A stretch of DNA of 64,000 bases from Limnomonas spitsbergensis. Its lineage: Eukaryota > Chlorophyta > Chlorophyceae > Chlamydomonadales. Position numbers and translations under genes: made by a program. The stretch's first letter is position 1. Every line of letters begins with the position of its first letter. This document shows positions 55,601-64,000 of the stretch, piece by piece. The stretch is from assembly GCA_037349105.1 (NCBI GenBank), contig JAYJMM010000113.1, positions 3,038,001 through 3,102,000 of the forward strand, given 5' to 3'. The notes under the pieces are model-generated. The model was not told where the DNA came from. It made no database searches and worked only from the letters and a program-made list of their open reading frames with translations.

Positions 55601-58600
55601 TGTACCTGCTGGCACCTGCTTGTCCCGCTGTTACCTGCTGGTAAGCGCTGGGACCTGCTTGTACCTGCTGGCACCTGCTTGTACCTGCTGGCACCTGCTT
55701 GTCCCGCTGTTACCTGCTGGTAAGCGCTGGGACCTGCTTGTACCTGCTGGCACTTGCTTGTACCTGCTGGCACCTGCTTGTCCCGCTGTTACCTGCTGGT
55801 AAGCGCTGGGACCTGCTTGTACCTGCTGGCACCTGCTTGTCCCGCTGTTACCTGCTGGTAAGCGCTGGGACCTGCTTGTACCTGCTGGCACCTGCTTGTC
55901 CCGCTGTTACCTGCTGGTAAGCGCTGGTACCTGCTTGTACCTGCTGGTACCTGCTTGTACCGCTGTTACCTGCTGGTAAGCGCTGGGACCTGCTTGTACC
56001 TGCTGGCACCTGCTTGTACCTGCTGGCACCTGCTTGTCCCGCTGTTACCTGCTGGTAAGCGCTGGGACCTGCTTGTACCTGCTGGCACCTGCTTGTACCT
56101 GCTGGCACCTGCTTGTCCCGCTGTTACCTGCTGGTAAGCGCTGGGACCTGCTTGTACCTGCTGGCACCTGCTTGTCCCGCTGTTACCTGCTGGTAAGCGC
56201 TGGTACCTGCTTGTACCTGCTGGCACCTGCTTGTCCCGCTCTTACCTGCTGGTAAGCGCTGGTACCTGCTGGTACCTGCTGGTACCTGCTTGTCCCGCTG
56301 TTACCTGCTGGTAAGCGCTGGGACCTGCTTGTCCCGCTGTTACCTGCTGGTAAGCGCTGGGACCTGCTTGTACCTGCTGGTACCTGCTTGTGCCGCTGTT
56401 ACCTGCTGGTACCTGCTTGTGCCGCTGTTACCTGCTTGTACCTGCTGGCACCTGCTTGTCCCGCTGTTACCTGCTGGTACCGCTGGCACCAACTTGTGCC
56501 GCTGGCACCTGCTTGTACCTGCTGGCACCTGCTTGTCCCGCTGTTACCTGCTGGTACCGCTGGCACCAACTTGTGCCGCTGGTACCTGCTTGTACCTGCT
56601 GGCACCTGCTTGTCCCGCTGTTACCTGCTGGTAAGCGCTGGCACCTGCTTGTCCCGCTGTTACCTGCTGGTAAGCGCTGGGACCTGCTTGTCCCGCTGTT
56701 ACCTGCTGGTAAGCGCTGGGACCTGCTTGTACCTGCTTGTACCTGCTTGTGCCGCTGGGACCTGCTTGTACCTGCTGGCACCTGCTTGTCCCGCTGTTAC
56801 CTGCTGGTAAGCGCTGGGACCTGCTTGTACCTGCTGGCACCTGCTTGTCCCGCTGTTACCTGCTGGTAAGCGCTGGGACCTGCTTGTACCTGCTGGCACC
56901 TGCTTGTACCTGCTGGCACCTGCTTGTCCCGCTGTTACCTGCTGGTAAGCGCTGGGACCTGCTTGTACCTGCTGGCACCTGCTTGTCCCGCTGTTACCTG
57001 CTGGTAAGCGCTGGGACCTGCTTGTGCCGCTGGGACCTGCTTGTGCCGCTGGGACCTGCTTGTACCTGCTGGCACCTGCTTGTCCCGCTGTTACCTGCTG
57101 GTAAGCGCTGGGACCTGCTTGTCCCGCTGTTACCTGCTGGTAAGCGCTGGGACCTGCTTGTGCCGCTGGGACCTGCTTGTGCCGCTGGGACCTGCTTGTA
57201 CCTGCTGGCACCTGCTTGTCCCGCTGTTACCTGCTGGTAAGCGCTGGGACCTGCTGGTACCTGCTGGTACCTGCTTGTGCCGCTGGGACCTGCTTGTACC
57301 TGCTGGCACCTGCTTGTCCCGCTGTTACCTGCTGGTAAGCGCTGGGACCTGCTTGTACCTGCTGGTACCTGCTTGTGCCGCTGGGACCTGCTTGTACCTG
57401 CTGGCACCTGCTTGTCCCGCTGTTACCTGCTGGTAAGCGCTGGGACCTGCTTGTGCCGCTGGTACCTGCTTGTACCTGCTGGCACCTGCTTGTCCCGCTG
57501 TTACCTGCTGGTAAGCGCTGGGACCTGCTTGTACCTGCTGGCACCTGCTTGTCCCGCTGTTACCTGCTGGTACCGCTGGCACCAACTTGTGCCGCTGGTA
57601 CCTGCTTGTACCTGCTGGCACCTGCTTGTCCCGCTGTTACCTGCTGGTAAGCGCTGGGACCTGCTTGTGCCGCTGGGACCTGCTTGTACCTGCTGGCACC
57701 TGCTTGTCCCGCTGTTACCTGCTGGTAAGCGCTGGGACCTGCTTGTACCTGCTGGCACCTGCTTGTCCCGCTGTTACCTGCTGGTAAGCGCTGGGACCTG
57801 CTTGTGCCGCTGGTACCTGCTTGTACCTGCTGGCACCTGCTTGTCCCGCTGTTACCTGCTGGTAAGCGCTGGGACCTGCTTGTACCTGCTGGCACCTGCT
57901 TGTCCCGCTGTTACCTGCTGGTACCGCTAGCACCAACTTGTGCCGCTGGTACCTGCTTGTACCTGCTGGCACCTGCTTGTCCCGCTGTTACCTGCTGGTA
58001 AGCGCTGGTACCTGCTTGTGCCGCTGGGACCTGCTTGTACCTGCTGGCACCTGCTTGTACCTGCTGGCACCTGCTTGTACCTGCTGGCACCTGCTTGTAC
58101 CTGCTGGCACCTGCTTGTCCCGCTGTTACCTGCTGGTAAGCGCTGGGACCTGCTTGTGCCGCTGGGACCTGCTTGTACCTGCTGGTACCTGCTTGTGCCG
58201 CTGGGACCTGCTTGTACCTGCTGGCACCTGCTTGTCCCGCTGTTACCTGCTGGTAAGCGCTGGTACCTGCTTGTGCCGCTGGTACCTGCTTGTACCTGCT
58301 GGCACCTGCTTGTCCCGCTGTTACCTGATGGTAAGCGCTGGGACCTGCTTGTACCTGCTGGCACCTGCTTGTCCCGCTGTTACCTGCTGGTACCGCTGGC
58401 ACCAACTTGTGCCGCTGGTACCTGCTTGTACCTGCTGGCACCTGCTTGTCCCGCTGTTACCTGCTGGTAAGCGCTGGTACCTGCTTGTGCCGCTGGGACC
58501 TGCTTGTACCTGCTGGCACCTGCTTGTACCTGCTGGCACCTGCTTGTACCTGCTGGCACCTGCTTGTACCTGCTGGCACCTGCTTGTCCCGCTGTTACCT

Positions 58601-61432
58601 GCTGGTAAGCGCTGGGACCTGCTTGTGCCGCTGGGACCTGCTTGTACCTGCTGGTACCTGCTTGTGCCGCTGGGACCTGCTTGTACCTGCTGGCACCTGC
58701 TTGTCCCGCTGTTACCTGCTGGTAAGCGCTGGTACCTGCTTGTGCCGCTGGTACCTGCTTGTACCTGCTGGCACCTGCTTGTCCCGCTGTTACCTGCTGG
58801 TAAGCGCTGGGACCTGCTTGTACCTGCTGGCACCTGCTTGTCCCGCTGTTACCTGCTGGTACCGCTGGCACCAACTTGTGCCGCTGGTACCTGCTTGTAC
58901 CTGCTGGCACCTGCTTGTCCCGCTGTTACCTGCTGGTAAGCGCTGGTACCTGCTTGTGCCGCTGGGACCTGCTTGTACCTGCTGGCACCTGCTTGTACCT
59001 GCTGGCACCTGCTTGTACCTGCTGGCACCTGCTTGTACCTGCTGGCACCTGCTTGTCCCGCTGTTACCTGCTGGTAAGCGCTGGGACCTGCTTGTGCCGC
59101 TGGGACCTGCTTGTACCTGCTGGCACCTGCTTGTCCCGCTGTTACCTGCTGGTAAGCGCTGGGACCTGCTTGTACCTGCTGGCACCTGCTTGTCCCGCTG
59201 TTACCTGCTGGTAAGCGCTGGGACCTGCTTGTACCTGCTGGCACCTGCTTGTCCCGCTGTTACCTGCTGGTACCGCTGGCACCAACTTGTGCCGCTGGTA
59301 CCTGCTTGTACCTGCTGGCACCTGCTTGTCCCGCTGTTACCTGCTGGTAAGCGCTGGGACCTGCTTGTACCTGCTGGCACCTGCTTGTCCCGCTTTTACC
59401 TGCTGGTACCGCTGGCACCAACTTGTGCCGCTGGCACCTGCTTGTACCTGCTGGCACCTGCTTGTCCCGCTGTTACCCGCTGGTAAGCGCTGGGACCTGC
59501 TTGTACCTGCTGGCACCTGCTTGTACCGCTGGTAAGCGCTGGGACCTGCTTGTGTCTCTAGGGTGTCATCAATTTATCATGCAATGGTGCTCGTCATCCA
59601 GGCCCCAAGCTGTTTGTGTAGCAAAAACTCCCCATCCAGCTTGGCTAGAATAGTCATTACGTGATGCCTGGTCCGTCAATAGGTAACTTCACTGCGGGTC
59701 TCAGACTGGAGCTGTTTTCGTTTTTCTCCCAGTCCCGGCATTTTGCTTGGATACCGGTATTTCATCCCTCTGCTTTCCTGATCGCATTTCTCTTTTCTCA
59801 TATTTCCTCCCTCTGCTTTCCTGATCGCACTTCTCTTTTCTCATATTTCCTCCCTCTGCTTTCCTGATCGCATCTCTCTTTTCTCATATTTCCTCCCTCT
59901 GCTTTCCTGATCGCATTTTTCTTTTCTCATATTTCCTCCCTCTGTTTTGCCTTTTTCCATGCCCGCACCTTTGGTGTAAGGCCGTTGCGTGGATGCATAG
60001 TGTCCATGCCGCACCGGTAAACGCTTGAACAAGACAGGGCAGTGTTTAGCATGCCACCCTGCCCCCTACCCAATTACCAAGGTACCGCCCAGGGCTACCG
60101 CCGCCAAGCGGCGCTGGCCTGACCCGGCAGAGGGATTCCTTCCTGCCAGAGCCTCTTGAGGTATGGTACTTGCGGCCGGGAGAGCTGACACAGACCCAGC
60201 AGCTGCTCGTCGAGAAGGAGAAACAAGAAGCGGCACACAAAAAGGGCGGCGGCGGCGGAGGGGAGGGAGGAGGCCGTGCGGTGCGGCCAGCACCCGGAGG
60301 AAAAGCTGGAGCTATAGAAACAGGTGCTTCAGCACCCGCTGCAACCGCGCCGATGGTAAACCTCGTAGCTGCCTCGGCTGAGACGAGCTCAAGTGGGTAC
60401 ACCGAGGTTTGGGATGTGGAAGAAGGCACGGGCGCCCGGCGCCCCCTGATGCAGCCGCAGCCGCCACCTGCGCCACCACCGCCTCCTGCGGGGGCCAAAT
60501 GCGTTCGACCACAGCACTACGTTCAGAAGCAGAGGCTCAACGCGCGTGCCGGCCCTGCCGTGACCCCCTCTGGCGCCTCTTTTGGTGGCCGTGCTGTGTA
60601 CAAGAGCCACCTCATGAGCACGAGGGTATCCGTGAAGATGCCGCTGCCACCGCGGTCTCCAGGTTACGGTGCAGCCGTGACCTCCCTGTCCCGCTGCAGC
60701 CTGGAACTGGCTGCATATCCACTGACAGCAGCAACAGCAGCGACAGTGGATTTGCTTGAAACTCCTGCTGCTGCAGCGGCGTGCGTACCTGAAGCTGCCA
60801 CGGCAGAGGCCTCGGGGGCTACTGCCGCCGCTCTCCCACCTGACGGTATCATGGGAGGGGCGGACGGCTCCGCCGCTACGACTTCTCCCCAGCCACAAGA
60901 AACGGGCGGCGACGGCGACAGCGGTCTGATACAGGAGGCTGCTGAGGCACTGCTGCAGCCCCTGCAGGGAAAATGGAGGCAATGGAGCATTAAGGAGGCA
61001 CGGGAGAGGGAGAACGAATACGGCGATTCCGACGTGAGCTTTGAGGACAAAGCAGGAGAGGACGAGTCCGGGAGCGAGCTGGAGCTGGGCGCTGTGGACG
61101 CTTTGGACCACTTTGCGCAGCTTGAGTACCTGGAGGAGCTCGAGCAGCTGATGCTTGTAGAGGAGGAGCTAGGCCACCAATTTCAGCGGCATGTTGACAC
61201 TCTGCCATCTGAAGCTCAGGGCGCCGCCGAGCTGTCGTTGCTCGGTGCAGTGCTGATGGACGCTGTGGTCCTCGTCCCGGATGCTGGAAGGCAATTGGCT
61301 CTTGCAACCGCCGCACTGCACAAGAGGTCGAATGCTGCCCCCGCCCCGCCTCAGAATTCGACGGCTGTCATGAATGCCTTGTCGTTGACAGCAGTTAGAG
61401 GCGCGTTGCTGACGCCCGCCGCGCCCGCGTGA
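49618..61432 (+). CDS. Uncharacterised protein (722 aa, five exons) with a giant satellite intron
   Basis: Exons are 49618-49874, 50882-51047, 51633-51932, 53455-53549 and 60082-61432, joined with GT-AG borders and matching phases (2, 0, 0, 2) to TGA at 61430-61432. The ATG is the first after an in-frame stop. Residues 1-86 are an Ala/Gln/Arg-rich helix likely to form a coiled coil (RIAALAAEAQRLATML). Exon 2 has a compact segment SGFFSFRKGTVRMKAPPAW...DELDEFWLYHAGGK-like in sequence order. Exon 5 has poly-Gly, Ala-rich and poly-Pro tracts, an acidic stretch (EDKAGEDESGSELELG) and a Leu/Glu-rich helix (LEYLEELEQLMLVEEEL). I recognise no family; it may be a nuclear or scaffold protein, which is a guess. 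Intron 4 (6.5 kb) is mostly satellite. The exon 5 acceptor (ATTACCAAG) is less typical, but its phase and the frame support it. Confidence 0.65.
51060..51535 (+). repeat. CATGCCCCATGCGCCGTG minisatellite in intron 2 of the 722-aa gene
   Basis: About 27 irregular units of 15-18 bp (ATGCCCCATGCGCCGTG) fill most of intron 2. They keep long frames open on both strands, which are not genes. Confidence 0.85.
51855..52170 (+). repeat. Exon 3 end and donor of the 722-aa gene, copied twice into intron 3
   Basis: The exon end GGAAGCTCAC...GCATGGGAGGCAAACCAATCAAG with donor GTAGGAA is repeated at about 51968-52060 (GCATGGGAGGCAATCCGATCAAG, GTAGGAAG) and, more diverged, at about 52079-52165 (GCATGTGTGGTAAGTG). 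Confidence 0.8.
52240..52440 (+). repeat. GGAGGGACGGAGGGAC purine-rich minisatellite in intron 3
   Basis: Repeated GGAGGGACAGAGGGACTGGGAGGTGG units with small changes, almost pure purine with regular C/T interruptions. Confidence 0.75.
52650..52910 (+). repeat. About 108-bp direct repeat in intron 3
   Basis: CCTCTAGGCTTCTATGCAGGTCCACTGG, GGCCTGTAAGCATTCAGGCATG and GGCATCCAGACAGGTTCCC recur two to three times in the same order, built from an older CTAGGC...AGGT motif. Confidence 0.75.
53150..53450 (+). repeat. Interspersed repeat copies (double) ending at exon 4 of the 722-aa gene
   Basis: GGCCGCCAAAGGCCTGATTGGGACCAAACC, GACCGGCCTACAGCTGG, GCATGTAGCTGACATGTAGCTGAG and, again, GCTGTAGCTGAAACGTAGCTGAAG mark one full and one partial copy. 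The following GAACCCTGCCATTGCTGATTACAG supplies the acceptor of exon 4. Confidence 0.65.
53683..59560 (+). repeat. 5.9-kb satellite array in intron 4 of the 722-aa gene
   Basis: The array is built from about 10-bp words ACCTGCTTGT and ACCTGCTGGC. The left part (to about 55640) is about 25 copies of a 77-bp unit containing GGTACCGCTGGCACCAACTTGTGCCGC. The right part mixes a 59-bp unit containing GGTAAGCGCTGGGACC with other lengths. A 469-bp higher-order repeat is clear at 57911, 58380 and 58849. Units lack stop codons on the plus strand, so frames of about 700 codons stay open in all three phases; these are not genes. Confidence 0.95.
59765..59945 (+). repeat. 43-bp tandem repeat, four copies, in intron 4 of the 722-aa gene
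   Basis: CCTCCCTCTGCTTTCCTGATCGCA followed by YTTCTCTTTTCTCATATTT is repeated almost exactly four times, giving a pyrimidine-rich tract about 140 bp upstream of the exon 5 acceptor. Confidence 0.9.
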
Positions 61433-61834
61433 AGATTGGAATAGTGTGGCGCAAGGTTTACGGTGCCGATGGTCCTGAGCCGCAGAGGACCAGTGTTGAT
61501 GGTGGTCTGTGCTGATGGGGGCAGGAGCTGAAGTCTGGTGGAAGCCAGCGTCTGAGAGAGTGAGAACCCCGTTCGCTCTTTGCTCAGCTGCCTCACGAGG
61601 CGCTTTCCTTTGGGAATGCAGCCCTATTAGAGATAAATCCCTTCTAAGGCTTAACACTGGCGTCTGGCGAGAGACCGATGCACATGTATGCCCTCAGGAG
61701 GTCAGAGTGGTAGCGCTTGTTAGACGCCGTCAAGCTGTGCTCGTGAATGGCGATGCGGAGAGGGTGTGTGTGCTGGTGTCCAAGGATCTGGTTGGCTAGC
61801 CTTGATTGGGGCGATGGCGCGCAGAGTTTCCTTT

Positions 61835-61985
61835 TCCGTGATTTAGCTTCACGTCAGCCACACTTTGGCCGAGGGCCAGAGGTCCCAGGTGTGGCTATCC
61901 ATGCTGCTTGGGCTGCGGCTGTCAGCCATTCCTACCATTCCTTGTTTGGTCCTAATCAGGATTTGGTGGCTGCAGTGTGGCTCGA
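61835..61985 (-). repeat. Interspersed repeat copy, inverted
   Basis: TTAGCTTCACGTCAGCCACACTTTGGCC, GGTCCTAATCAGG and TTGGTGGCTGCAG are reverse complements of the family landmarks. Confidence 0.55.
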
Positions 61986-62759
61986 CGGAGGTGGCCTCAT
62001 AACCAAAAGAAAAGGCCTGATGGTGCACATGCTGAAACAGAGGAGGTTGACCGAGGGAGGCTACTGGCTGGTTGACCTTGAATTACGTGCTGCTTGTCAT
62101 GCTGCCTGGCTCGCATGGGTGATTCGTGGGCAAATACGGTTCAGAATTTACATTCATTGATTGATGACTGCACATTTGTTTACTCCCTTTCATGCCCCCA
62201 TCGGATCATCCTCAACAAGTCACGTTGCTTGTTAACTTTTCTCGCACTGTTCTTCATCATAATCAATTTAAATATAGCTACTTCGAACCGATATAATTCA
62301 ATTGATTACTGAAATTTAGCTGGCACTATTCATGACCTTTGCCGATCTGGCATACTTCATGGCTGCCAGTGTGCAAAGCAAAACAAACAAAAAACTTGTG
62401 AACTTGTGAAGGGTGAGGACGCTTTCAGAATATTTAATATGGCATCCATTTTTAAACTGTTCCCACATGTGGCCCTCAACAAATAGAGGAGGTGAAGAAA
62501 ACGCTGATGCGACATGGGTTTGGGCATTTGGAGGAGGGGGGATGAGTATGCAGACCTGTAAGCAGACTGGCAGACTATTTCTAAGGAAACATCAGAGGCG
62601 AAGGGTGGAAAAGGTAGACTGAGCAGTGCCGACTGAAAGCTGCTTCATTAATTAGCATGCGTACCGTATGTACTGCAGAAAGATGGCTCCCGCTGCCCTG
62701 GACAGTGGTACAGCAGGACTGATCAGTCCACCTCTTGAATGATTGAATCGGCACTAGTG

Positions 62760-62885
62760 TGCGGGTGCTGGGTGTGTCACACATGGTGGGGCCGTGGGGG
62801 GGAGGGTCCTGGGTGTTGCACACACGGTGGGGGGAAGGGTCCTTGATGTTGCACACAAGGTTGAGGGAAGGGTCCTGGGTGTATT
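62760..62885 (+). repeat. GGGTCCTGGGTGTTGCACACA minisatellite
   Basis: Three units of about 40 bp with GTTGCACACANGGTNGGGGGAAGGGTCCT. Confidence 0.75.
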
Positions 62886-63155
62886 TCCCTAGTTCCCTGG
62901 AAGAATCAACGCGTTAGCGTGCGTCGCGTGACCCCGACATATGCAGGGCATATCGGCAAATGGCCACCCGCTGTGCTTCCAGACACAACGCATTACTCCA
63001 CAGACACGAGCGTTGTTGCGGATGGGGCTGCTGCTTGTGGGCCGGGGGTACTAGCCGGGTACCGGTGGTAGGTAGCTGCCCCAAAGGTACCAAGCGAACA
63101 TCGCTCGAAGCTACCCCTATTATGTCGAAGAGCGTAGGTATGACATACATGAACC

Positions 63156-63163
63156 TATAAATA
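63156..63163 (+). promoter_or_regulatory. TATA box of the secreted-protein gene
   Basis: TATAAATA stands about 310 bases upstream of the start codon at 63474, in otherwise mixed sequence, implying transcription start near 63185-63195 and a long 5' leader. Confidence 0.55.
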
Positions 63164-63473
63164 TTGCCAGGCGTACGCGCACACATACTTGCAAAGTGCT
63201 CCCTTCCGATCGCGACTCTTACCAGGACTTACACACATTGCTCGATCGCCAATCCACATTTCCATTCACTGCAGTTATCTACTTCGTGTCATCGACCGAG
63301 ACCACCGGCCCCTCGATTTTCCTCGCTCGTCCTGTCGTCTAGTGCCCTTATCAATCTTCAACAACCTAGACTTCGAAAATCACGACACGCCAACAATTCT
63401 AGTGCACCCACGATCACGAGCAAAGAGGGCCCACCCGCTACCTCATCCTCAACAACAGTAGAAGCTGTACAAG

Positions 63474-64000
63474 ATGGCACGCGTGCTCATGAAACCCATG
63501 CTTAAGACACTCTTCAGTGTCACGCTCCTCCTTGTGGTGGTGCCGAACACAGTCTACGGGCGGAGGGCCGGTCCCGCGTTACTATCAGCAGAAGACGCCA
63601 ACCTCCCCTCCATATTCAGCGTCGTCACCACCACCACAGCCGCAACCGCGGCTTCGTCTCCGACGACGGCACCCCATGCAGCGGCTGATGCCGTCAACGC
63701 GCCCAACGCGAACGCAATCCCTGCAGGTAAAATATGGCACGGTCAACAATAACACCTCAACTGAGCGCATGCACAAGATCAGCAATTTCCCCAGTTCCTG
63801 CACTTTGCACGCATGGCCTGCATCTACTGTATGGCATGGGTGGGAGTGTGAATAGTGTGAAGCTGACAAGGCAGCGAGATGAGAGACATGATCAGCCACG
63901 AGTGGACTGTGGATCACATCAAGTCCTCACTCCTTCCACCAACTGTAGGTCCATCTGCCGCAGATCTAACATCTTGCACCTCTGGCCTTGCTTCGTTACA
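63474..64000 (+). CDS. Secreted or membrane protein, N-terminal part (runs off the window)
   Basis: Exon 1 (63474-63726) begins with a classical signal peptide: Met, basic residues, then LFSVTLLLVVVPNTVYG with a likely cleavage before RRAGP. The following residues are Ser/Thr/Ala/Pro-rich (VVTTTTAATAASSPTTAP), like O-glycosylated linkers of algal wall or surface proteins. The donor is CTGCAG/GTAAAA. The next exon probably starts at 63949 after TGTAG; the phase is right and reads GPSAADLTSC. Downstream domains are outside the window, so the function is unknown. Confidence 0.6.

Larger units (their letters stand above)
61433..63150. other. 3' flank of the 722-aa gene and intergenic region
   Basis: No gene seen. 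An inverted interspersed repeat lies at 61835-61985 and a small minisatellite at 62760-62885. The 137-codon frame at 61747-62160 runs through the interspersed repeat. Confidence 0.4.

Noticed and set aside
53644..55802. Plus-strand open frames of 666-705 codons rich in CTCWHLLVP
   Set aside because: They are the three phases of the satellite array, whose unit lacks plus-strand stops and is not a multiple of three. No start context or unique sequence.
61747..62160. 137-codon frame after the 722-aa gene
   Set aside because: It runs through an inverted interspersed repeat and has no support beyond being open.

Overview
This is eukaryotic nuclear DNA, most likely from a green alga. Three things point there. 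The genes are split by many GT-AG introns. One of them is an AKR2-type STI1/ankyrin gene, a family known from the plant lineage. There is also a plant-like initiator tRNA-Met gene and a chlorophyte-style non-LTR retrotransposon with an RNase H domain. I cannot name the species. The window is repeat-rich, and most long open frames are satellite or antisense artefacts. I rebuilt genes by joining exons whose splice phases match.

Layout. Positions 1-2360 hold the 3' end of a decayed non-LTR retrotransposon. Next come two tandem paralogous blocks, A (about 2.4-13.8 kb) and B (about 14.7-28.9 kb). Each is built round a gene that fuses an N-terminal TIR domain to a C-terminal array of Armadillo (ARM) repeats. 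Copy A (4397-11212, five exons, 761 aa) is open throughout. Copy B (17230-28290) is a pseudogene: it lost the last TIR exon, a splice acceptor and the ARM reading frame, and an 8.5-kb element flanked by inverted repeats sits in its last intron. That element carries four or five different satellite arrays and an unrecognised spliced gene remnant. Copy A's introns carry their own hAT-like and TA-targeted MITE insertions.

From 38.2 down to 30.0 kb on the minus strand lies the complete eight-exon AKR2-like gene (293 aa). From 38.3 to 49.5 kb there is no convincing host protein gene. This stretch holds a family of MITEs with TA target sites, a tRNA-iMet gene, a tRNA-Pro relic, a Helitron Rep-like remnant and duplicated non-coding blocks. 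From 49.6 to 61.4 kb on the plus strand lies a five-exon gene (722 aa) of unknown function. Its fourth intron is mostly a 5.9-kb satellite. The window ends inside a gene for a secreted protein with a TATA box (63156 onward).

Main points of interest: (1) the TIR-ARM architecture, which joins the two modules that also make up animal SARM1 but in the opposite order, caught next to a dying paralogue; (2) a recurring pattern in two unrelated genes, in which exon edges with their splice sites have been copied in tandem into the adjoining intron. All domain calls come from reading the translated sequence by eye; no database search was run.
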